DNA of 47,062 nt, taken from positions 45,262 to 92,323 of the forward strand of contig DJZB01000049.1 of the NCBI GenBank assembly GCA_002450335.1. The letters run 5' to 3'. Each line of letters begins with the position of its first letter. Within the stretch, counting starts at the first letter, position 1. Positions 33,144-41,519 of this stretch are shown here, one piece after another. The DNA is from Rhodobiaceae bacterium UBA6963. Lineage in GTDB: Bacteria > Pseudomonadota > Alphaproteobacteria > RS24. The notes beneath the pieces were generated by a model. The model saw only the letters and a program-made list of their open reading frames with translations. It did not search any database and was not told where the DNA came from. The position numbers and the translations under genes were made by a program.

Positions 33144-34384
33144 TACTGTGCTTCCTGTTTTTCTGGTTTTGAGTGAGTTTCTGAGAAGTAATCAGCGATT
33201 TTTCCTGCAAGCCTGAGGGCCACATCTTGTTTGCTGAGCATTTCCCAGCTTTCTTCTGATGTCCGGGTTAAAAAATGTATGGTATTAAAATCACCGCCCA
33301 TTACCCCGCTATCGGGGGACACGTTATTCGCCATGAGCCAGTCACAGCCCTTACGGTTAAATTTTTCCCGCGCATGATCCATGACCTGTTCTGTCTCAGC
33401 GGCAAAACCGACAATCAAATCAGGGCGATGTGTATGATTTGCCAGCCCGGCAAGAATATCCGGGTTTTCTGTTAGCTCTAATGAAAGCGGCGTGTTGTCA
33501 GCCCGTTTTTTGATTTTTTCATAGGCGGGCAGGGTTGTTCGCCAGTCTGCAACTGCTGCAGTCATGACGGCAATCTGACTGGGCAAAGCTTCTTCACAAG
33601 CTGCTGCCATTTCAACTGCGGTCTCTATGCGTATAACGCGCACCCCACTGGGGTCAGGCAAATTAACGGGGCCGGATACGAGCAAAGTTTCTGCGCCAAG
33701 AGCCGCCATCGCTTCGGCAATGGCATAGCCCTGCTTGCCGGAGGACCGATTTGCAATATAACGCACAGGGTCAATCGGTTCATGCGTCGGACCAGCCGTG
33801 ACAAGCGCCTTCAGCCCTTTAAGGGGTCCCTTTGGCACAAGAGCCTCAGCAACGGCTTCCATAATTTCCGATGGTTCGGCCATACGACCCGGGCCTGTTT
33901 CGCCACAAGCCATATCCCCCTCATTGGGGTCAATAATGGCAATGCCGTCATTTATGAGTGTTTCTAAATTGCGCTGCGTTGCATCATGAAGCCACATACG
34001 CACATTCATGGCTGGAGCAATCATCACCGGCTTGTCGGTTGCCAATAAGGCCGTGCTGGCGAGGTCGTTGGCAAATCCTTGCGCCATTTTCGCCATTAAA
34101 TCTGCTGTTGCCGGGGCGACAAGCACAAGATCCGCGTTGCGAGATAACTGAATATGCCCCATTTCGGTTTCATCGGTGAGGTCAAAAAGATTTTGAAAGA
34201 CTTTATTACCACTTACCGATGCAAGGGTGAGGGCGGTTACAAATTCACTGCCTGATTTGCTCAGCAGACATTGCACATTTGCGCCTTCTTTTACTAATTG
34301 CCGGACAAGCTCTGGTGTCTTGTAGGCGGCAATACCGCCACCGACAATCAGCAAAATACGTTTATTTAACAATCGTGCAGACAT
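33143..34384 (-). CDS. coaBC: Phosphopantothenoylcysteine decarboxylase/synthetase
   Basis: Bifunctional coenzyme A enzyme of 413 residues: CoaB couples cysteine to 4'-phosphopantothenate, and CoaC decarboxylates the product. The flavin-dependent CoaC half carries VGGGIAAYKTPELVR, PAMNVRMW and the catalytic-cysteine motif MACGETGPGRMAEP; the CoaB half has ITAGPTHEPID-like VTAGPTHEPIDPVRYIANRS and a Lys-rich KIKKRADNTP. ATG 34384 (MSARLL) is chosen; the frame's earlier ATG at 34423 adds 13 unlikely residues. It is 89 nt after ubiB, the widest gap in this operon. Confidence 0.95.
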   Translation of the reverse strand: MSARLLNKRILLIVGGGIAAYKTPELVRQLVKEGANVQCLLSKSGSEFVTALTLASVSGNKVFQNLFDLTDETEMGHIQLSRNADLVLVAPATADLMAKMAQGFANDLASTALLATDKPVMIAPAMNVRMWLHDATQRNLETLINDGIAIIDPNEGDMACGETGPGRMAEPSEIMEAVAEALVPKGPLKGLKALVTAGPTHEPIDPVRYIANRSSGKQGYAIAEAMAALGAETLLVSGPVNLPDPSGVRVIRIETAVEMAAACEEALPSQIAVMTAAVADWRTTLPAYEKIKKRADNTPLSLELTENPDILAGLANHTHRPDLIVGFAAETEQVMDHAREKFNRKGCDWLMANNVSPDSGVMGGDFNTIHFLTRTSEESWEMLSKQDVALRLAGKIADYFSETHSKPEKQEAQ

Positions 34385-34473
34385 CCGGAAATCCTTTACC
34401 TGTCTGCAACTGGTATAAAACAAATTCTACCGGAATTAAATGTAATTTTAAGCTCTTGATACCGTTTCGGATT

Positions 34474-36018
34474 TTATTGGAAAATACGATAGGTCAGATA
34501 ACCGCCGACAGCGAGACCGGTTATCAGCAATATTGGCTTTAGGGTATTTTTCTTTTCATCTTCATAATGAATTTTAAACCCCTTATCAGAGAGAATTTTT
34601 TCAAGCTGTTCCTGATTGCGTTCTACGCGTTCCAATGTATCGGGCAGGCGTCCGATGGATTTGGCGGCGCGTTGCATGCCGTCTACTGCATCTTTTAAAA
34701 TCGCTTCAGGCCCTAATTCACCTTTAATCCAGCCGGAAACAACCGGATCCGCCGCATCCCATATATTGAGTTTGGGGTCAAAACTTCTGGCAACGCCTTC
34801 CACAACAACCATGGTCTTTTGTAGTAAGAGTAATTGCGGCTGGGTGTGCATATCGAATTGTTCTGTAACCTCAAACAATTGTGTCAAAACCCGTCCCATA
34901 GAAATGCTGTCCGCATCCTGCCCACGAATAGGCTCTCCGATAGCGCGAAGAGCCTGCGCGAATGCTTCCATACTTTTACTGTCCGGCACATAACCGGCAT
35001 CAAAATGGGTTTGTGCCACGCGGCGATAATCTCTGGTGATGAAGCCATATAGAATTTCTGCCAGAAAGCGTCGGCTATTCTGATCTAGTCGTCCCATAAT
35101 ACCAAGGTCAATCGCGACAAATGTCCCATCGGGGCAAATCAGTAAATTGCCTTGATGCATATCACCATGAAAAAATCCATCGCGGAGCGCATGGGTCAAA
35201 AAGGCCTGTATCAGCCTGGTAGCAAGATTTTGCATATCATGTCCGGCGGCCTCAAGGGTTTCAAGGTCTGAAGCTTTTGCGCCATCAGACCAGTGCATGG
35301 TAACGACCCGTCTGGCAGTGGCTTCCCATATGACTTCCGGAACATCAAATTTAGCGTCCTTTAATGTGTTTTCGCGCATTTCAGAAAGTGCGGCAGCTTC
35401 CATACGCAAATCAATTTCGAGTCTCACGCTATCCCAGAGGGTGCGAACACCCTCGACAGGGCGCAAGCGTCTGGCTGCAGGGATAAGCGCCTCCACCATA
35501 TGGGCTACAAACATAAAGGTAGATAATTCAGTTGTTAGTTTCTGCTCAATGCCCGGGCGCAATATTTTGACTGCCACAGGCGTCCCATCTTTGAGTTTGG
35601 CTTTATGCACTTGAGCGATGGAGGCGGCAGCAACAGGTTCGCTAAAATCGTCAAACAATTCACTGACAGGTTGTTCAAGTTCGTCAATGATGAGTTTTTC
35701 GACAACTTTCATAGGAAAGGCAGGCAGGCTGTCCTGAAGATATTGTAAATCCTTTGCCAATTTGAGACCGACAATATCGGGACGTGTTGCCAGCGACTGA
35801 CCGAGCTTAATATAGGTGGGGCCAAGTGATTGCAGTTTTTTTGATAATTCAACGCCGCGAGAGTCTTGGTCAAATTTTCTTGCGCCAAGGGTAAAAACCT
35901 TGCGAAGCGCTTTTAGCCAAAGTGGCGCTTTTTCTTTGAAGTCAGGGGGAAGCAAGCTGTCCTGCGCGAACACCAGACGGATGAAGCCAATTAGTTTGAA
36001 GAAACTGAAAAGCCGCAT
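34474..36018 (-). CDS. ubiB: Ubiquinone biosynthesis protein UbiB (ABC1/ADCK kinase-like)
   Basis: Atypical kinase-like protein of 514 residues required for ubiquinone synthesis, held at the inner membrane. It has the family KxGQ motif (IKLGQSLATRPD), the alanine-rich loop AAASIAQVHKAKL in place of a glycine-rich one, and catalytic GDMHQGNLLI and DLGIMGRLD segments. The C terminus ends in a hydrophobic stretch (PILLITGLAVGGYLTY) that would anchor it. It starts 1 nt after the ubiE stop, a common ubiE-ubiB arrangement. Confidence 0.95.
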   Translation of the reverse strand: MRLFSFFKLIGFIRLVFAQDSLLPPDFKEKAPLWLKALRKVFTLGARKFDQDSRGVELSKKLQSLGPTYIKLGQSLATRPDIVGLKLAKDLQYLQDSLPAFPMKVVEKLIIDELEQPVSELFDDFSEPVAAASIAQVHKAKLKDGTPVAVKILRPGIEQKLTTELSTFMFVAHMVEALIPAARRLRPVEGVRTLWDSVRLEIDLRMEAAALSEMRENTLKDAKFDVPEVIWEATARRVVTMHWSDGAKASDLETLEAAGHDMQNLATRLIQAFLTHALRDGFFHGDMHQGNLLICPDGTFVAIDLGIMGRLDQNSRRFLAEILYGFITRDYRRVAQTHFDAGYVPDSKSMEAFAQALRAIGEPIRGQDADSISMGRVLTQLFEVTEQFDMHTQPQLLLLQKTMVVVEGVARSFDPKLNIWDAADPVVSGWIKGELGPEAILKDAVDGMQRAAKSIGRLPDTLERVERNQEQLEKILSDKGFKIHYEDEKKNTLKPILLITGLAVGGYLTYRIFQ

Positions 36019-36019
36019 T

Positions 36020-36790
36020 TTAAATCCGCCACGCGCTATGCAGGGCTACAATACCTCCGGAGAGCCTTTCATATCTGACCTGAGAAAAGCCCGCCGCCTC
36101 TATTTCTCGGGAGAAATTATCCGGCCTAGGAAAGCGTCTGATACTCTCAACAAGATATTTATACGCCTCTTCATCGCCGGCAATGAACTTGCCGACTTTA
36201 GGGATGATATTAAACGACCAGCGGTCATATAGCTTCTCAAGCATTGGATCAGCCACATGGCTGAATTCGAGGCATAAAAATCGCCCGCCGGGTTTAAGCA
36301 CTCGGTAGGCTTCGGCGAGTGCTTTATCACGATGCGTGACATTTCTTATGCCGAACGCAATCGTGTAAGCGTCAAAAAACCCGTCCTGCAATGCAAGTGC
36401 CTCGGCGTTGCCGGCAGTAAAATTAATATTTTCCGAACGGGGTATATTTTTCTTTTTTTCAAGTCGCGTCTGTCCGGCCTGTAACATGGCTTCATTAATA
36501 TCAAGAATGGTGGCGGTAAAACCGTCCCCTGCCTTGGCGGCGGCTTTAAAAGCAATATCGCCCGTACCACCCGCTACATCCAGTAGATGAAAATCGCGGT
36601 TTCCGGTGGGCAAAGCGAGGCTGTCGACCATATGCTGTTTCCAGACACGGTGCAACCCACCCGACATAAGGTCATTCATCACATCATATTTATCGGCAAC
36701 GCTTTCAAACACACGATGCACGCGTTTTTGTTTTTCTTCTATCGGCACATCTTGCCGACCGAATGATGCTGTAGTGGTTTTTTCTGTCAT
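36020..36790 (-). CDS. ubiE: Ubiquinone/menaquinone C-methyltransferase UbiE
   Basis: SAM-dependent methyltransferase that C-methylates the quinone ring; 256 residues. It shows the UbiE signature YDVMNDLMSGGLHRVWK, the SAM site DVAGGTGDIAF, the FGIRNVTHRDKALAEAYRVLKPGG motif, and a C-terminal ERLSGGIVALHSAWRI. It is the first gene of the minus-strand operon and is divergent from mutM across 115 bp that hold two inverted repeats. Confidence 0.97.
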   Translation of the reverse strand: MTEKTTTASFGRQDVPIEEKQKRVHRVFESVADKYDVMNDLMSGGLHRVWKQHMVDSLALPTGNRDFHLLDVAGGTGDIAFKAAAKAGDGFTATILDINEAMLQAGQTRLEKKKNIPRSENINFTAGNAEALALQDGFFDAYTIAFGIRNVTHRDKALAEAYRVLKPGGRFLCLEFSHVADPMLEKLYDRWSFNIIPKVGKFIAGDEEAYKYLVESIRRFPRPDNFSREIEAAGFSQVRYERLSGGIVALHSAWRI

Positions 36791-36798
36791 GTCACTTC

Positions 36799-36829
36799 AT
36801 TGGGCTATTTTTCAGGACGATAGCCCAAT
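36799..36829. repeat. Perfect 10-bp inverted repeat in ubiE-mutM gap
   Basis: ATTGGGCTAT (36799-36808) and ATAGCCCAAT (36820-36829) are exact reverse complements separated by 11 bp. The repeat lies 9 bp from the ubiE start and so would be in the ubiE 5' leader on the minus strand. No T run follows on that side, so it is more likely an operator or a leader hairpin than a terminator. Confidence 0.7.
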
Positions 36830-36866
36830 CCTGATGAATAGGCTAGAAATAGCGGCACTGAAAACT

Positions 36867-36889
36867 TGATATAAGTAATATGTATATCA
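36867..36889. repeat. 7-bp inverted repeat upstream of mutM
   Basis: TGATATA (36867-36873) and TATATCA (36883-36889) are exact reverse complements with a 9-bp spacer, 16 bp before the mutM ATG. The sequence is AT-rich and may overlap the mutM promoter; chance symmetry is possible. Confidence 0.35.
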
Positions 36890-36905
36890 GATTGAAAGAT
36901 GTTCC

Positions 36906-37799
36906 ATGCCAGAATTACCTGAAGTTGAGACTGTCTGCCGCGGATTGCGGGCACATATAATCGACCGCCGCATTGTTCGTGCAGATCTTCGGCGCCAAGA
37001 TTTGCGGTTTCCTTTTCCTGAAGGATTGCAAGATCAGTTGGAGGGCAGCACGGTCAAAAACATTACCCGCCGTGCCAAATATATTTTAATTCAGTTGGGG
37101 AATGACCAAGCCGGTGAGGCGGGCGATAAAATCTGGCTGACGCATTTAGGAATGACCGGACGTTTTACGGTCTATCCGACACAATCAGATGAAACTGGTG
37201 AAACAGCTCGTTTTTATCACTCGACAGATAATCAAATTGGGGCGCATGATCATGTGCATATCTGGTTTGATGACCGAACGGAGCTTGTTTACACAGACCC
37301 GCGTCGGTTTGGCTATATGGATATGATGGCATTGACTGATGTTAATGAGTCCAAACATCTGCGCGAGTTGGGACCGGAACCTATCGGAGATGCTTTCGAC
37401 TCAGAAGTGCTGTTAGAAAAGTTAAAAAATCGGCGGTCACCAATTAAATCTGCCCTGCTGGACCAGCATGTGGTTGCCGGTCTGGGTAATATTTATGTTT
37501 GCGAGGCTTTATACCGATCAGGAATTTCGCCCCGAAGGCTCGCCTGTCATGTCGGACCGGTTCGCACCGGGCGGCTTATTGAAGCTATCAAGAATGTTCT
37601 TGATGAGGCGATCACCGCCGGTGGGTCTACATTGAGGGATTTTGCGGGTGCACAAGGTTCGGCGGGATATTTTCAGCATAATTTTGATGTTTACGACCGC
37701 GAGGGTGAGGCTTGTTTGAAGCCCGAATGTGGAGGTAAAATTAAAAGGCTTGTACAGTCCGGGCGATCAAGTTTTTACTGTTCCAAATGTCAAAGGTGA
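36906..37799 (+). CDS. mutM: Formamidopyrimidine-DNA glycosylase (Fpg)
   Basis: Base-excision enzyme that removes 8-oxoguanine and formamidopyrimidines and nicks by beta,delta-elimination; 297 residues. The catalytic N terminus MPELPEVETVCRGL (Pro2 nucleophile, Glu3), Lys58 in RRAKYI, the H2TH segment DQHVVAGLGNIYVCEALYR, and the C-terminal four-cysteine zinc finger (CLKPECGG and FYCSKCQR) are all present. Divergent from ubiE. Confidence 0.97.
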   Translation: MPELPEVETVCRGLRAHIIDRRIVRADLRRQDLRFPFPEGLQDQLEGSTVKNITRRAKYILIQLGNDQAGEAGDKIWLTHLGMTGRFTVYPTQSDETGETARFYHSTDNQIGAHDHVHIWFDDRTELVYTDPRRFGYMDMMALTDVNESKHLRELGPEPIGDAFDSEVLLEKLKNRRSPIKSALLDQHVVAGLGNIYVCEALYRSGISPRRLACHVGPVRTGRLIEAIKNVLDEAITAGGSTLRDFAGAQGSAGYFQHNFDVYDREGEACLKPECGGKIKRLVQSGRSSFYCSKCQR

Positions 37800-37880
37800 A
37801 CAGGTAAAATATTTAAGAGTGAAACTTAATAAGATAAACATGCGGCACGAAAATAATATATTGTCATCTCAAGAGAAATC

Positions 37881-38285
37881 ATGACACAAAACAACATGAT
37901 GATTAAAAACTTTAAAAATATTTCACAAAAATTGACTGTATGGTCTGCCGTGCTTGTCCTTTCAGTAGGCAGTTCTTTGGCGGCATCATTCTTGTCTGTA
38001 GCGCCGGATATACCCCTGGCGCCCGGCTTGTCTGAAGCCGAGACGGGAGCCTTAATTTTTGACAAGCCGGAAGGCCGAATTGTTTCCATTGAAGCTTTGG
38101 CGGCAACGCCTTCGGCAGATATTTTCGCTTTTTACCGTTTAAGCCTACCTAATTTGGGTTGGCAAAATAAGCCGGAACTGGCTGTCAGAAACACTGAAAT
38201 CTTCCACCGAGAGGGCGAGGCGCTAACAATTAAATATGAAGGTGGTGTTGTGTTTTTCCGTCTACAGCCAATCGCCGGAAATTAA
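37881..38285 (+). CDS. Exported hypothetical protein
   Basis: 134-residue protein with a short basic N terminus and a hydrophobic signal-like stretch (LTVWSAVLVLSVGSSLAAS, about residues 18-36), so probably periplasmic. The mature part has IPLAPGLSEAETGALIFDKPEGRIV, where a proline-rich start and DKPEGRI are shared, as I recall, with small proteins of unknown function next to mutM or rpsT in other alphaproteobacteria, and then FYRLSLPNLGW and a C-terminal beta-rich half. No lipobox cysteine is present. The start could also be an ATG a few codons inside. The function is not known. Confidence 0.7.
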   Translation: MTQNNMMIKNFKNISQKLTVWSAVLVLSVGSSLAASFLSVAPDIPLAPGLSEAETGALIFDKPEGRIVSIEALAATPSADIFAFYRLSLPNLGWQNKPELAVRNTEIFHREGEALTIKYEGGVVFFRLQPIAGN

Positions 38286-38308
38286 TTCAAATTTTGTTGC
38301 TTTAAAGG

Positions 38309-38337
38309 TTGACGCTAGCTCATGCGCGGCCTATAAA
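38309..38337 (+). promoter_or_regulatory. rpsT promoter
   Basis: TTGACG (38309-38314) and TATAAA (38332-38337) are separated by 17 bp, close to the sigma-70 consensus, with a start near 38344. A leader of about 94 nt follows, containing a small stem CCTGA/TCAGG at about 38347-38367. S20 synthesis is autoregulated in E. coli; the leader here might allow the same. Confidence 0.7.
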
Positions 38338-38437
38338 ACCGCCCATCCTGATGAAAAATTTGTCAGGGGTGTTTTACACGAAATTTACTAAATCTTATTG
38401 ATTTAAAAAATCGTATTAACGAGAAAGACTGCTCATT

Positions 38438-38701
38438 ATGGCGAATACCCAATCTGCCAAAAAAATGGTTCGCAAGATTGCTAAACGTACCGAGATAAAC
38501 AAAGCCCGCCGTTCACGCATGCGTAGCTTTATCCGTAGCGTTGAAGAAGCCATTACTGCAGGAAATAAGAGCGCCGCGCAGGAAGCCCTGAAAAACGCTG
38601 AACCTGCCATTATGAGAAATAGTCAAAAGGGTATCATGCACAAGCGGGCTGCATCACGCAAAGTTTCCCGTCTGTCCAAGCGTGTTGCAAAACTCGGCTA
38701 A
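38438..38701 (+). CDS. rpsT: 30S ribosomal protein S20
   Basis: 87-residue 16S rRNA-binding protein of normal size. The sequence MANTQSAKKMVRKIAKRTEI and the basic C-terminal MHKRAASRKVSRLSKRVAKL are diagnostic. The ribosome binding site is weak (GAGAAAGA about 17-10 nt upstream). It is located just upstream of the dnaA region, as in several alphaproteobacteria. Confidence 0.97.
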   Translation: MANTQSAKKMVRKIAKRTEINKARRSRMRSFIRSVEEAITAGNKSAAQEALKNAEPAIMRNSQKGIMHKRAASRKVSRLSKRVAKLG

Positions 38702-39283
38702 TCACGGCTTTATTGGCGTTTTAACGGCCATAATTCTTAAAACTCAATTCCAACTCACCGGCATTTTTTAAATTTGTCGGGCCTCCTTGGTTATTGTGAC
38801 GCAAGGTTTTCAAAAACATTAAAAAAAAACAAAAAAAAATAGAAGTTCTTGTTTCCTTCTAGTTGCCAGCCATGCTCCGTCTGGATATGGTTATTATCGG
38901 GAGTACAGGTAACAATCATCACAAGGGTCACAGAATCACATCTCGATCAGTTCATAATTCTTAAATATTTTCATAAATGATGAAAAAACGCCGGGTAAAA
39001 TTAGTGGTCTAATTTGGCGGTATTTAAGGGTCACTTTATAGATTTGATTGAGAGCCAATTTATTTGGACGTTTTATTTAAAAGTAATTTTAATTGAATGT
39101 TAATCTTCTTAAATTGTGTGAACGCTCTTAAAGATTTTGTTTCCTAACTCCCTAAGCGTTATGACATGATTTGAATATGTGACGATATCTTAAGTTTTCT
39201 TAAGCCATCATCTGCTGAAGCTCCTCCTGTCGCGCTCAAACAAATTGCTGATTATCAGCTAATTATTAAAGGCGGAGACAGAA
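38702..39283. other. 582-bp AT-rich gap between rpsT and the rhodanese gene
   Basis: No open frame of meaningful length is present on either strand. It holds an A-rich tract with two runs of nine A (38820-38839), a 7-bp hairpin AAATTAG/CTAATTT with a 4-nt loop (38998-39015), a TTAA(N7)TTAA site (39089-39103) and two CTTAAG palindromes near 39190-39204. I see no cluster of consensus DnaA boxes (TTATNCACA). It is the only gap above 300 bp in the window and must at least hold the promoter for the rhodanese-dnaA genes. Confidence 0.6.
39089..39103. promoter_or_regulatory. Candidate CtrA-type site TTAA-N7-TTAA
   Basis: TTAATTGAATGTTAA matches the CtrA consensus half-sites with the exact 7-bp spacing. 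CtrA is the alphaproteobacterial cell-cycle regulator that controls replication and cell-cycle genes in Caulobacter. The tract is very AT-rich, so a chance match is quite possible. Confidence 0.3.
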
Positions 39284-39766
39284 ATGCAGAGTGATATCGA
39301 AAGGAAAGAAAAAGCATCTTTCGATTTTTCGATTCTCGAAAACTCTGCAAACGGGTATGACGGTGATGTAACACCTCTCACCGCTTATGAAATTCTCAGT
39401 CAGGATGACGACGCTAATCTGGTGGACGTTAGGACTTCTGCAGAATGGGCGTTTGTTGGTATTCCTGATGTGTCCTCAATTCATCACGAAACAAAATTTA
39501 TAAGTTGGCAAATGTTTCCGGAAATGAATCTTAACGCAGATTTCATAAATATGCTGGAGGCTGCCATTCCGAACAAAACACCACCCGTGCTGTTTTTGTG
39601 TCGCTCTGGCGCACGATCTGCTTCGGCTGCCAGAATCGCAAAAGCGAATGGCTATGAAGCGAGTTTTAATATTGCTGGTGGCTTTGAGGGTGATGCTGAC
39701 CGTGAACATCACAGAGGTGGGGTCAATGGGTGGAAGTCAGATAGTCTTCCATGGGTTCAGCAATGA
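39284..39766 (+). CDS. Rhodanese-domain sulfurtransferase
   Basis: Single-domain rhodanese of 160 residues. The active-site loop is CRSGARSAS with Cys106, preceded by the strand PPVLFL and by the N-terminal VDVRTSAEW typical of the fold; a GGVNGWKSDSLPW end follows. The first about 28 residues are unconserved. The family carries persulfide sulfur; acceptor unknown. ATG 39284 has GGCGGAGA about 8 nt upstream. It is 45 nt before dnaA and on the same strand, which raises the possibility of co-transcription. Confidence 0.88.
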   Translation: MQSDIERKEKASFDFSILENSANGYDGDVTPLTAYEILSQDDDANLVDVRTSAEWAFVGIPDVSSIHHETKFISWQMFPEMNLNADFINMLEAAIPNKTPPVLFLCRSGARSASAARIAKANGYEASFNIAGGFEGDADREHHRGGVNGWKSDSLPWVQQ

Positions 39767-39811
39767 TAATGATAAAGAGATTATTTCTTGCATAAGCAGG
39801 ATGGAGCAGGG

Positions 39812-41281
39812 ATGTCAGAAGAAAACACAAATCAAAATCGTCAAGACAAAACTACAGACGACCTTGTCATTGCCAAGCGGCAGTGGGAAAGGGTCAGATC
39901 GAGATTACGAGCTGAATTGGGGGAGGCCACTTTCAATAGCTGGTTCCGTCATCTTGAAATTTTGAAAACAACCCCTGCCTCGGTCACAATTCAGGTGCCC
40001 ACGAGGTTTATTGGTAGCTGGATTGAAACGAATTACCTGAAGCGCATTCTCGGTCATTGGAAAAAAGAGAATGAGACTATCAGCAAAATTAACATCAGCA
40101 TTCAGCCGGCTATGCACCAACCAGTCGCGCAACCTGAGACCATAAGCCGAGTTGTAACGGATAGCCGTTCATCCCAGCCGGTTCAAAACACTCAAGTCAA
40201 TCAAGCCCCCAGTGAAGAGCGCACTCATGATGACGTGGGCGCGCCTCTGGAGCCAAGATATACATTTGATAATTTTGTCGTCGGCAAGTCCAATGAAATG
40301 GCGCATGCGGCAGCCCGTCGGATTACCGACGGAGACCCGTCTTATTATAAATTGCATAACCCGCTTTTCCTTTATGGCGGTGTTGGTCTTGGTAAGACCC
40401 ACTTGATGCATGCCATTGCTTGGGAAATTCGCCGTAACGACCCGAGCCGACGTGTGATTTACACATCGGCAGAAAAATTCATGTATCAGTTTATTCGTGC
40501 GCTCAGATATAAAGACATGATGTCCTTTAAGCAGCAGTTCCGCGAAGTTGATGTTTTGATGGTTGATGATATTCAGTTCATTGCCGGTAAAGAGTCCACC
40601 CAAGAAGAGTTCTTCCATACTTTCAATGCATTGATTGACGGCAATCATCAGGTGATTATTTCGGCTGATAGATCGCCTTCAGATCTTGAGGGTATTGAGG
40701 AGCGTATCCGGTCCCGATTGGGCTGGGGGCTGGTCGCAGATATTCACCCCACAGATTATGAATTGAGACTGGGTATTTTGCAGTCCAAAGCTGAAACTCT
40801 TATGCGCAATCATAAGGACGCATCCGTTCCCGAGCAGGTCTTGGAATTCCTTGCCCAGCGCGTTGCCACCAATATTCGTGAACTGGAAGGTGCACTTAAC
40901 AGAGTCGTGGCTTTTGCTTCCTTCAGCGGTCGCCCGATAACGCTTGAGATGGCAAAAGAAATCTTACGTGACTTGCTTCGTGCGTCAGAGCGCCGGATAT
41001 CTATTGATCAGATTCAGCGCAAGGTTGCTGATTATTATAATGTCCGGATGGGGGATATGTTGTCGGCGAGGCGCTCTCGTGCAGTTGCGCGTCCGCGCCA
41101 AATAGCTATGTATCTCTCAAAACAATTAACGACTAGGTCTCTGCCTGAAATCGGTCGTAAATTTGGCGGACGGGATCACACAACAGTCATTCATGCCGTC
41201 CGAAAAGTGGAGAGCTTGCGCGAGTCAGACCCCTCAATTGAAGAAGATGTAGATCTACTACTTCGTAGTCTTGAGGCGTAA
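39812..41281 (+). CDS. dnaA: Chromosomal replication initiator DnaA
   Basis: AAA+ initiator of 489 residues. Domain I is at the N terminus (AKRQWERVRSRLRAELGEATFNSWF), a variable domain II runs about 100-150, and domain III has Walker A GGVGLGKTHL and Walker B VDVLMVDDIQFI. The domain IV DNA-binding signature GGRDHTTVIHAV is intact. ATG 39812 starts MSEENTNQ with GGAGCAGG upstream; the open frame begins earlier at a TTG (39788), which has no support. dnaA, dnaN, recF and gyrB follow in the classical order. Confidence 0.98.
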   Translation: MSEENTNQNRQDKTTDDLVIAKRQWERVRSRLRAELGEATFNSWFRHLEILKTTPASVTIQVPTRFIGSWIETNYLKRILGHWKKENETISKINISIQPAMHQPVAQPETISRVVTDSRSSQPVQNTQVNQAPSEERTHDDVGAPLEPRYTFDNFVVGKSNEMAHAAARRITDGDPSYYKLHNPLFLYGGVGLGKTHLMHAIAWEIRRNDPSRRVIYTSAEKFMYQFIRALRYKDMMSFKQQFREVDVLMVDDIQFIAGKESTQEEFFHTFNALIDGNHQVIISADRSPSDLEGIEERIRSRLGWGLVADIHPTDYELRLGILQSKAETLMRNHKDASVPEQVLEFLAQRVATNIRELEGALNRVVAFASFSGRPITLEMAKEILRDLLRASERRISIDQIQRKVADYYNVRMGDMLSARRSRAVARPRQIAMYLSKQLTTRSLPEIGRKFGGRDHTTVIHAVRKVESLRESDPSIEEDVDLLLRSLEA

Positions 41282-41402
41282 CCTGCTCTGTAGCTCTATG
41301 CCTGAAAGCCCCACTTTCTTCATCTTGCGTATTGGTATCGCTCAGAACCGCTTATAAAGCTTTTTTCTGCCCAGTTAATCGGCAAAACAGACAAGAAATC
41401 CG

Positions 41403-41435
41403 CACCTAAATAGTGTCATACAGGCCATTTAGGTG
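41403..41435. repeat. Perfect 9-bp inverted repeat between dnaA and dnaN
   Basis: CACCTAAAT (41403-41411) and ATTTAGGTG (41427-41435) are exact reverse complements around a 15-nt loop in the 238-bp gap. Two smaller stems follow (CGTCT/AGACG near 41456-41475, and TATCT/AGATA near 41501-41515 over the dnaN ribosome binding site). There is no clean T run, so an operator or a leader structure is as likely as a terminator. Confidence 0.6.
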
Positions 41436-41519
41436 TTATATTCTATGGGTGATTCGTCTTTAGGCTTGCAGACGCTTAAGAGCCCTTAGAAATCCCTATC
41501 TTTAGGAGATAATGAAGAA

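Noticed and set aside
33960..33975. A second ICE-like half-site (TTTCTAAA) in coaBC
   Set aside because: It has no matching inverted half and lies within a coding region far from a promoter.
38818..38841. Poly-A tract as a terminator for a minus-strand transcript
   Set aside because: No stem lies next to it, and no minus-strand gene ends nearby.
38702..39283. Replication origin with DnaA boxes
   Set aside because: Single degenerate matches only; no cluster of TTATNCACA or its complement in this gap or between dnaA and dnaN, so an origin is not called.
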